Source: JAFGPJ01 sp964439135
GTDB lineage: Bacteria > Planctomycetota > Phycisphaerae > Sedimentisphaerales > Anaerobacaceae
Length of the DNA: 8,318 nt
Direction: 5' to 3'
Assembly: GCA_964439135.1 (NCBI GenBank)
Contig: CAYTNN010000198.1
Location: forward strand, 1 to 8,318
The position numbers and the translations under genes were made by a program. Within the stretch, counting starts at the first letter, position 1, and the number at the start of each line of letters is the position of its first letter. The notes under the pieces were generated by a model. It worked only from the letters and a program-made list of their open reading frames with translations. It did not search any database and was not told where the DNA came from. This document shows positions 1 to 5,449 of the stretch, piece after piece.

Positions 1-2449
1 GCTCGGCATCGTTGCTGAGTATGCCGATATCCTGGTTCGCCCACTGCCCGGTGACATTACCGGTAGTCGTGACGTTAGTCAATACGGCCTGACACGTTAA
101 AGCAGCGTCATGGCTTGTCAGCGCCAAACCGATGTGGACATTCGCACCCATCGGGATGGGCTCTGTGCCCTGCATCGTCCACGTCGAGCCATTAGCTGAA
201 TGATACGCTGTAAAGCTGCCGGAAATACTACGCTCCAATTTCACCCAGTACGGAGCGGTTATCGCGGCTGTCGTCGTATCAACGCTGGTCTGGTCAGTGC
301 CGGGACGCCGCTGGAAGGAAACACCCGAACCAGGCGTCACAACCATCATCGCGTGCGCCGAGTCAGGATTTAGCGTCTCACGAATCATCACACCGGCCTT
401 GGCCCAGACGTTTGTGTTATCGATACTCTCGACCTTTGTTACAATCGAGCCGGCGCCGGTGAGCATCTTATATGCAAAGTGGAACTCGTCGGCTTCCACG
501 CCGTTAACCGCCCAGATATCCGCGCCGGAAGCGGTCATCGTAAAGGTGCCGGCCGGACCCTCGACGAAACTGCCCGTGGATGCCGGATTGCCTCTGAACC
601 ACAGTGACAATTCCGCAACGCCTTGCTCGCTCCAGTCACGCGTATCGCTCAATGTTTTCTCTGCTTCTGAATAGTTTGCGTAACCCTGCTTGTTGTTGTC
701 ATAGAAGAACGGCATCGATTGGTTACTCCCGTGGACGATGGTTTCTTCAGTGTAAGAAGCAGTAGTCTCGTCGCCCACAGCCGAGCCAGTTCCGTTGCCG
801 GGGTAGGCCGGTTCATTATCATGAGCAACGTAACCAAGCCCATCTTTCCATGCCCACCATATCTCGTTATTGCCAACATCGTAATCCTCGAAGTCATCCA
901 AGACAAAGAAATCGCCGGTCGTAAAGCTCCAGACGTTGCTTGCCCACGGACTATCGGGATTGGTAGCGTTGACTTCATCGATCCGCCAGTAATACGCCGT
1001 ATTTAACGTGAGTATGCCGGGATCGTAGCTCTCTTCGCCAAGGGCTTTTGGCCCCTTATATTCGGGTGAGGTTGTCGTAGCATTCTTTACGGCGTCTGCG
1101 TCCAAGCCGAAGTACACCTCGTGCGAAGCTGCGACGGCCCCCGCATCCCAGCCAAGAATTACCGACGGCTTTACGTCCACGGCGCCGTTGGCTGGATTCG
1201 GGCCGCTGACGGCGCCCAGAGTCGTGAAACTCCAAACGTTTCCTTTATGCGTTTCTATGCCATCGAACTCATCGACACGCCAGTAATAAGTTTTTGCCAG
1301 ATCAAGTGGGCCGGGGCTGTAATTCACAGTACCGTTAGGAACACCCCCAACAGCGTTGCTCACTTCGTCGAAATCTTCGCCGAAGAATATATAGTGCAAT
1401 TTTGTGCCGAAACCTGCTGTCCAGTTAAGCTGCGCATTCAGGTTGACAAATCCGGCTCCGTCAACCGGGTCGGGATAATACGCAGTCTTAGGTGGAATCG
1501 AGAAGCTCCAGACGTTGCCTTTCCATGGACTATTCGGATCGGCGTCATTGACCTCGTCTATTCGCCAGTAGTAGGTCGTGCCGGGAACAAGGCCATCCGG
1601 ATAAGCATATCCGGCAAATCCGGCAAGGAACGTTGTCGAAGCCTCGTTACCCTGAAACGTATCGCCGGTGCCGTCATCATCATTGACATCGTCAAAATTG
1701 TCGCCCAGATACACGTTGTGCGAGACTGCATTTAGCCCCGGCGACCAGCCGAGGGTGACCCACGTCTGCTCATGCAGGCTCCCGTTCGCAGGATTTGGCC
1801 TGGTGGCGAAATCAGGTATCACCATCAGTGCCGAAATACTAAGCGTATCGTGTCCAGACGCCGTGATTCGCACGCCTATCACCGGCACGTCCGTCGTGAA
1901 AACCACACCGAAAGCATTCTGACCATTGACGTTTACTCCCGTATCGGCATACGCAGTCGCACCGCTGAATGCAACCGGCGCTCCGAGCGAACCGTCCGCA
2001 AGAATCGCCTGCCACGTCCCCGAGTCGTTGCCGCCTCGCTCGAAGTGGAAGAAAGTCTTCGTCAGGAAGGGAAAAACCGTCTCTTGGAAGTCGATCCCGT
2101 CGATCGATGAAATATTGTCGGCATCCCCCTCAATAGCGAACATGAAGTTGTCGGCATTCGAGCCCACGTCGCCGGCCTTAACGGTCGACGTTCCGCTCAC
2201 CGTCGCATCTGGAGTCGGACCGCCTTCGGCCCAGAGCGTTTCAACGCCGGCATCGATATACCAACGCGTCGTCGTACCCAGTCCCAGATCCTCATCAGCA
2301 ACAACATATTCGGTCCCCTCATACTGAAAGCTGACGATCGCACCGTCAACGACGGTAACATCCGCCAGACCGCTGAGTGTGTCTGCCCCAACGGGGGCTG
2401 CCATGACCATCACGGCAAAGAGGATTAGACAAAGAAAATTCTTAGACAT
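1..2449 (-). CDS. Secreted multidomain protein with three FN3-like modules and C-terminal beta-sandwich domains (3' end outside window)
   Basis: The frame is open from ATG at 2449 to the left edge: 816 codons without a stop, C-terminus missing. The start is set by a strong SD (GGAGG at 2456-2460, 6-nt spacer). Residues 1-22 form a Sec signal peptide with probable cleavage at PVGA|DTL. Residues 23-212 are a beta-rich domain I cannot name. Residues 213-318, 321-411 and 414-512 are three related FN3-like modules, each with LGW/LNW near the start, H-x-V/I-Y/F-x-G in the middle, YYWR(I/V)DE, and NVWSF at the end. Residues 513-640 start FFVLDDFEDYD and resemble the carbohydrate-binding-like domain after such modules in planctomycete proteins. 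Residues 641-800 (VWAKAGVMIRETL, GVSFQRRPG, YWVKLER) resemble DUF1349/concanavalin-like sandwiches. No catalytic domain is visible. I infer an extracellular glycan-binding or surface protein; an enzyme or anchor domain could lie beyond the edge. It is divergent from the plus-strand operon, so shared function is unproven. Confidence 0.85.
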   Translation of the reverse strand, partial: MSKNFLCLILFAVMVMAAPVGADTLSGLADVTVVDGAIVSFQYEGTEYVVADEDLGLGTTTRWYIDAGVETLWAEGGPTPDATVSGTSTVKAGDVGSNADNFMFAIEGDADNISSIDGIDFQETVFPFLTKTFFHFERGGNDSGTWQAILADGSLGAPVAFSGATAYADTGVNVNGQNAFGVVFTTDVPVIGVRITASGHDTLSISALMVIPDFATRPNPANGSLHEQTWVTLGWSPGLNAVSHNVYLGDNFDDVNDDDGTGDTFQGNEASTTFLAGFAGYAYPDGLVPGTTYYWRIDEVNDADPNSPWKGNVWSFSIPPKTAYYPDPVDGAGFVNLNAQLNWTAGFGTKLHYIFFGEDFDEVSNAVGGVPNGTVNYSPGPLDLAKTYYWRVDEFDGIETHKGNVWSFTTLGAVSGPNPANGAVDVKPSVILGWDAGAVAASHEVYFGLDADAVKNATTTSPEYKGPKALGEESYDPGILTLNTAYYWRIDEVNATNPDSPWASNVWSFTTGDFFVLDDFEDYDVGNNEIWWAWKDGLGYVAHDNEPAYPGNGTGSAVGDETTASYTEETIVHGSNQSMPFFYDNNKQGYANYSEAEKTLSDTRDWSEQGVAELSLWFRGNPASTGSFVEGPAGTFTMTASGADIWAVNGVEADEFHFAYKMLTGAGSIVTKVESIDNTNVWAKAGVMIRETLNPDSAHAMMVVTPGSGVSFQRRPGTDQTSVDTTTAAITAPYWVKLERSISGSFTAYHSANGSTWTMQGTEPIPMGANVHIGLALTSHDAALTCQAVLTNVTTTGNVTGQWANQDIGILSNDAE
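914..1813 (-). repeat. Three tandem FN3-like coding modules
   Basis: Three modules of about 91-106 residues follow each other inside the secreted protein: 1813-1496, 1489-1217 and 1210-914. All end with the same signature (YYWR, then I/V-DE, then NVWSF). The first and third also share 'WRIDEVN' and an 'NPNSPW/NPDSPW'-like turn, and their DNA is similar there, including the shared run AACGTCTGGAGCTT. The middle module is shorter at the C-terminal end (WRVDEFDGIETHKGNVWSF). This points to internal duplication, with modules one and three closer to each other than either is to the second. Confidence 0.75.
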
Positions 2450-2455
2450 AACAGT

Positions 2456-2463
2456 CCTCCTTT
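2456..2463 (-). promoter_or_regulatory. Strong Shine-Dalgarno of the secreted-protein gene
   Basis: Read on the minus strand this is AAAGGAGG, a near-full anti-SD match, 6 nt before ATG 2449. It fixes the start of the secreted protein directly before its signal peptide. Confidence 0.85.
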
Positions 2464-2478
2464 AAAAAAAGGATTAAC

Positions 2479-2505
2479 AAAAAGCGAACCACGATGGTAT
2501 TCGCT
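2479..2505 (-). promoter_or_regulatory. Terminator-like leader hairpin upstream of the secreted-protein gene
   Basis: On the minus strand AGCGAA (2505-2500) pairs with TTCGCT (2488-2483). The inner ACCA/TGGT region extends the stem (TGG 2495-2497 with CCA 2489-2491, CGA loop, 2-nt bulge at 2498-2499). A run of five T (2483-2479) follows, and a second T run (2469-2463) lies just before the SD. The hairpin ends about 16 nt upstream of the SD, so it should lie in the 5' untranslated leader if transcription starts farther up. It could act as an attenuator or an mRNA-stabilising stem, or be the remains of a terminator. The fold was judged by eye only. Confidence 0.4.
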
Positions 2506-2589
2506 CTTAATTGTGTTCTATCCGTATCTGATGATGATAGGTCCATGTGGTTGGTAACTGCCTCCATCCTTATATAGCCCTAAAGACAA

Positions 2590-2601
2590 GCAGAATTCTG
2601 C
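2590..2601. promoter_or_regulatory. 12-bp perfect palindrome, possible operator
   Basis: GCAGAATTCTGC is identical to its reverse complement. It lies 141 bp before the minus-strand start and about 270 bp before the plus-strand start. A dimeric regulator could bind such a site and control either or both directions. No second copy was noticed in the intergenic region, and no regulator gene is in the window. Confidence 0.25.
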
Positions 2602-2743
2602 CCGGATGACCTCAAATCCATGGCCTATACCTTACCCTATTTATACCAGATAAGCTGCCTGCCGGTCAAGAAGAATCACTCTAAAATTAAAGGGCTTATA
2701 TCTTAAGAAATGCTCATTAGCCCAATGTGATGATAAATCCTGC

Positions 2744-2772
2744 TGGAATTGGAAAACTTATTACAGTATTAT
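2744..2772 (+). promoter_or_regulatory. Candidate sigma-70-type promoter of the oxidoreductase operon
   Basis: A -10-like TATTAT (2767-2772, five of six matches to TATAAT) follows a weak -35-like TGGAAT (2744-2749, three of six matches) after a 17-bp spacer. It would give a leader of roughly 90-95 nt before ATG 2873. AT-rich DNA makes chance matches likely, and planctomycete promoters are poorly defined. Confidence 0.3.
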
Positions 2773-2860
2773 GACCCGGATGAATAAACATTCTTGTTTA
2801 CGCTGATAGTGCGACAGGGTCTGCCTGTTTAAGGTTTTGTCTAAAACTTGGTGTTTTCAT

Positions 2861-2865
2861 GAGGA
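2861..2865 (+). promoter_or_regulatory. Ribosome binding site that decides the Tat oxidoreductase start
   Basis: GAGGA lies 7 nt before ATG 2873. The frame stays open upstream to TTG 2837, but that codon has only AAGG 3 nt before it and would add 12 residues ahead of an already complete Tat signal. The internal ATG 2915 has no SD. ATG 2873 is therefore preferred. Confidence 0.7.
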
Positions 2866-2872
2866 TAGTATT

Positions 2873-4252
2873 ATGGAAAAACGCAAGAGAAACACAAGCA
2901 AAAGTAGCCCCACCATGAAGAAAATCTCCCGGCGTGCCTTTATTGGCAGTTCCGCCGCTGCGGCGGCGATAACAATCGTGCCGGTGTACGTCCTTGGAGG
3001 TCCGGGGCGAACGGCGCCGAGCGAAAAGCTCAACATCGCCGGGATCGGTGTGGGCGGCCAGGGCCAATGGGACCTGGAGAATGTCAGCAGCCAGAATATT
3101 GTCGCGTTGTGTGATGTGGACTGGGCTCGCGCTGCGGATACTTTCAAACGTTATCCAAAGGCGAAAAAGTACCGCGACTTTCGAGTCATGCTGGAGAAGG
3201 AAAAAGGAATCGACGCCGTCGTGGTAGCCACGCCCGACCACGTACACGCCGTCGCTACGATGGCGGCGATAAAAATGGGAAAGCATGTCTACTGCGAAAA
3301 ACCTCTGACACGGACGGTCCATGAAGCGCGGGCAATCGCCAAAGCGGCACAGCAGGCGGGCGTCGCCACTCAGATGGGAAACCAAGGCATGGCGTTCGAG
3401 GGCAACCGCCTGATCAACGAATGGATCTGGGACGGGGCAATCGGACCGGTTCGAGAGGTGCACGCCTGGTCCGACAGGCCTACACATAATGGCGAGCTTT
3501 TCTGGGCGCAGGGCGTTGACCGGCCGAAGGATACGCCGGCGGTTCCATCGACTTTGGACTGGGATTTGTGGCTGGGGCCGGCTCCGTATCGACCTTATAA
3601 TCCGGCGTACGTGCCCTTCGCATGGCGCGGCTGGTGGGACTTCGGTTCCGGCGGACTGGGTGATATGGGGATTCACAATCTGGCGCCGGTCTTTTCGGCG
3701 CTGAAGCTTGGCGCGCCTCAGAGCGTGCATTCAAGCTCGACCCTGGTGTATAAAGAGAGTCTTCCGCTGGCCTCGACGGTGCACTATGAGTTCGGCGCCC
3801 GCGGGGATATGCCTCCGGTCAAGCTGCACTGGTACGATGGTGGTATGTTGCCGGCGCGTCCTGATGATCTGGAAGATACGCGGGAGCTGTCACGCGAAGA
3901 CGGCCTGATCTTCGTCGGCGATAAGGGCACGATGTACGTCGAAGGCTGGGGCGGCAACAGTCCCCGACTGATTCCGGAAGCGAAGATGAAAGCGTACGAA
4001 CGGCCTCCCAAGACGCTGCCCCGCTCGATCGGGCATCACAACGAATGGATTGCGGCCTGCAAGACCGGCAGCGAGACGCGTTCCAATTTCGGCTTCGCAG
4101 GCCCGCTGACCGAAGCGCTTCTGTTGGGAACTGTTTCCGTTCGTATGGGCGGCAAAAGACTGGTCTGGGACAGCAAGAATTTCAAGATTACGAATCTGCC
4201 GGAGGCCAATAAGTATCTGCACTATGAATATCGTCCGGGATGGACTTTGTAG
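2873..4252 (+). CDS. Tat-exported Gfo/Idh/MocA family oxidoreductase
   Basis: 459 aa, a usual length for the Tat-signal branch of this family. The N-terminus has a twin-arginine motif (SRRAFIG, R20-R21) and an Ala-rich hydrophobic stretch to about residue 43, so export of the folded enzyme is expected. The Rossmann domain follows: NIAGIGVGGQG (54-64) for the dinucleotide, then an acidic strand end at D81/D83. CEKP (141-144) carries the family lysine K143. The C-terminal substrate domain has GLGDMGIHNL (261-270) with the conserved Asp and His (D264, H268). The final part, FAGPLTEALLLG...PEANKYLHYEYRPGW, is typical of planctomycete members. The family oxidises or reduces sugars, inositols and related polyols with NAD(P); the substrate cannot be read from sequence. 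Zymomonas glucose-fructose oxidoreductase is a known Tat-exported relative that carries its cofactor. First gene of the probable operon, 40 bp before a second family member. Confidence 0.9.
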   Translation: MEKRKRNTSKSSPTMKKISRRAFIGSSAAAAAITIVPVYVLGGPGRTAPSEKLNIAGIGVGGQGQWDLENVSSQNIVALCDVDWARAADTFKRYPKAKKYRDFRVMLEKEKGIDAVVVATPDHVHAVATMAAIKMGKHVYCEKPLTRTVHEARAIAKAAQQAGVATQMGNQGMAFEGNRLINEWIWDGAIGPVREVHAWSDRPTHNGELFWAQGVDRPKDTPAVPSTLDWDLWLGPAPYRPYNPAYVPFAWRGWWDFGSGGLGDMGIHNLAPVFSALKLGAPQSVHSSSTLVYKESLPLASTVHYEFGARGDMPPVKLHWYDGGMLPARPDDLEDTRELSREDGLIFVGDKGTMYVEGWGGNSPRLIPEAKMKAYERPPKTLPRSIGHHNEWIAACKTGSETRSNFGFAGPLTEALLLGTVSVRMGGKRLVWDSKNFKITNLPEANKYLHYEYRPGWTL

Positions 4253-4275
4253 GAATTTGCGACCATTTGAAAGAT

Positions 4276-4282
4276 AAGGAGG
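4276..4282 (+). promoter_or_regulatory. Shine-Dalgarno of the cytoplasmic oxidoreductase
   Basis: AAGGAGG with a 10-nt spacer to ATG 4293. This strong site means the second gene can be translated without relying on coupling to the first. Confidence 0.75.
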
Positions 4283-4292
4283 TATATTCTTC

Positions 4293-5387
4293 ATGACGAA
4301 TAAGGGAAGGGTCAAGGTTGGGATTATCGGTTCGCAGTTCGAAGCGGATATTCAGGCAGCGTCTTTTGGAATGATTCCGGATGAGGCGGAAGTTGTCGCT
4401 GTAGCCTCGCCCACACCGGGCAACGCCCAAAAGCTGGCGGATAAATACGGCATCGCCCGGGTCTTTACGGATTACAAGAAGATGCTTGCCGAGAAGGACA
4501 TCGAGATGGTGACAATAGCGGCGCCGAATAGTCTGCACGCGCAGATGACCGTTGATATCGCCGAAGCCGGCAAGCACGTGGTCTGCGAAAAGCCTTTGTG
4601 CATGACGCTGGAAGAGGCCGACCTGATGATCGATACATGCCGGCAAAAGGGCGTGTTGTTAATGTACGCCGAAGAGCTGTTTTTTACACCCAAATACGTC
4701 AAGGCCAAAGAGATGGCCGATCAGGGCGCGTTCGGCAAGCTTTACCTGGTGAAGCAGGCGGAAAAGCATTTCGGCCCGCACGCGTCGTGGTTCTGGGATG
4801 TGGATAAATCGGGCGGCGGCGTTTTTATGGACATGGGATGTCACGGCATCGCGTTTTGCTACTGGTTCTTAGGCCGGCCCAAAATCAAAAACGTCTTCTG
4901 CCAGATGGGGATTTACGCCCACGCGGACAAGACCAAAGGCGAGGACAACTCGATCTGCATTATCGAGTTCGAGAACAATGCCGTCGGGCTCGTCGAAGAT
5001 AGCTGGGCCCGCCGCGGCGGAATGGAGGACAGGATAGAGGTTTACGGCGACGGCGGTGTTACCTACGCAGACTTGCACATGGGCAATGCGCTTCCAACAT
5101 ACAGCGAGTACGGCTACGGCTACGCGGTCGAGAAGGCCCCCACGACGAAGGGCTGGACGTGGCCTGTTTTCGAGGAGCTGTGGAATTACGGTTTCCCGCA
5201 GGAGATGAGGCATTTCGCCAGGTGTGTTCGTGGCAAAGAAGAGCCCCAGGCGACCGGTGAGGACGGCCGGGTCGTGCAGGAGGTTCTCTACGCCGGCTAT
5301 CACTCGGCGCGAACCGGAAAGAAAGTGGAGCTGCCGTACCGGCCTAAGGGCGTTCGGACGCCTATCGACCTTTGGCTAAAGGGGTAG
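4293..5387 (+). CDS. Cytoplasmic Gfo/Idh/MocA family oxidoreductase
   Basis: 364 aa, usual length for the family, with no signal peptide. The Rossmann fold begins at once: VGIIGSQFEADI (9-20) is a GxxGxxxA variant of the nucleotide loop. CEKPL (98-102) carries the family lysine K100. GGGVFMDMGCHGIAF (174-188) supplies the conserved D180 and H184 of the active-site helix. The C-terminal half (IEVYGDGGVTYADL, then FPQEMRHFARCVRGKEEPQATGEDG, broken here: FPQEMRHFARCV at 301-312 and TGEDG at 321-325) matches the family's beta-sheet and closing helix. It should use NAD(H) or NADP(H) on a sugar-like or cyclitol-like substrate, which cannot be named. It lacks the Tat signal and the long C-terminal insertions of its upstream neighbour, so the two are distant paralogues, not a recent duplication. 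Its TAG stop is part of a palindromic repeat, followed by an MttB-family gene 62 bp downstream. Confidence 0.9.
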   Translation: MTNKGRVKVGIIGSQFEADIQAASFGMIPDEAEVVAVASPTPGNAQKLADKYGIARVFTDYKKMLAEKDIEMVTIAAPNSLHAQMTVDIAEAGKHVVCEKPLCMTLEEADLMIDTCRQKGVLLMYAEELFFTPKYVKAKEMADQGAFGKLYLVKQAEKHFGPHASWFWDVDKSGGGVFMDMGCHGIAFCYWFLGRPKIKNVFCQMGIYAHADKTKGEDNSICIIEFENNAVGLVEDSWARRGGMEDRIEVYGDGGVTYADLHMGNALPTYSEYGYGYAVEKAPTTKGWTWPVFEELWNYGFPQEMRHFARCVRGKEEPQATGEDGRVVQEVLYAGYHSARTGKKVELPYRPKGVRTPIDLWLKG

Positions 5388-5437
5388 GGTGGGCATCGCC
5401 CACCAACTTCGAATATGGTGTGCCGTGCACACCCTAC
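5384..5437. repeat. REP doublet (REPIN/BIME-like element) with GTAG feet
   Basis: Two hairpins face each other. Plus strand: GTAG (5384-5387), then GGTGGGC-ATC-GCCCACC (5388-5404). Minus strand: GTAG (5437-5434), then GGTGTGC-ACG-GCACACC (5433-5417). Both stems are perfect 7-bp pairs with 3-nt loops. The two GTAG feet pair with each other, giving a three-way-junction fold, and a 12-nt linker (5405-5416) contains TTCGAA. A GTAG foot before a hairpin is the hallmark of REP sequences moved by RAYT (TnpA-REP) transposases, and inverted pairs are the REPIN/BIME arrangement. Assignment to that class is inference, since only one copy and no RAYT gene are in the window. The TAG in the first foot is the stop codon of the upstream oxidoreductase, so the insertion touches the gene end. 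The structure may affect mRNA stability or translation of the next gene. Confidence 0.7.
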
Positions 5438-5449
5438 GGGAAAAGGCTA

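Larger units (their letters stand above)
2450..2872. other. Divergent intergenic region
   Basis: About 420 bp separate the start codons of the minus-strand secreted protein and the plus-strand oxidoreductase operon. It is clearly AT-richer than the flanking genes and has no convincing protein gene. It should hold promoters for both directions. Visible items are the SD and leader hairpin of the minus-strand gene, a 12-bp palindrome at 2590-2601, a TATATA run at 2571-2576 without a matching -35 box, a GGGCT/AGCCC inverted repeat (2692-2696 and 2719-2723), a possible plus-strand promoter at 2744-2772, and a small ACAGG/CCTGT hairpin at 2814-2828. No tRNA-like or riboswitch-like fold was recognised by eye. 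Confidence 0.7.

Noticed and set aside
1121..1735. A 204-codon plus-strand open frame inside the secreted-protein gene
   Set aside because: It lies antisense to the FN3-like modules, and its repeated pieces are mirror images of those repeats. It has no signal of its own.
2814..2828. ACAGG/CCTGT hairpin as operator or leader structure
   Set aside because: A 5-bp stem with a 5-nt loop is too small to stand out from chance.
2837..2872. TTG 2837 as start of the Tat oxidoreductase
   Set aside because: Poor SD spacing; ATG 2873 has GAGGA at 7 nt and gives a normal Tat signal.
2798..3730. A 310-codon open frame on the minus strand antisense to the Tat oxidoreductase
   Set aside because: Its translation is rich in Arg, His and Pro without domain character, and the plus strand in the same place encodes a clear family protein with all motifs. 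It is a shadow caused by GC-rich codon use.
5372..5449. N-terminal extension of the MttB-family protein from TTG 5372
   Set aside because: The extension translates the REP palindromes and overlaps the previous gene. ATG 5450 gives the normal family N-terminus and length.
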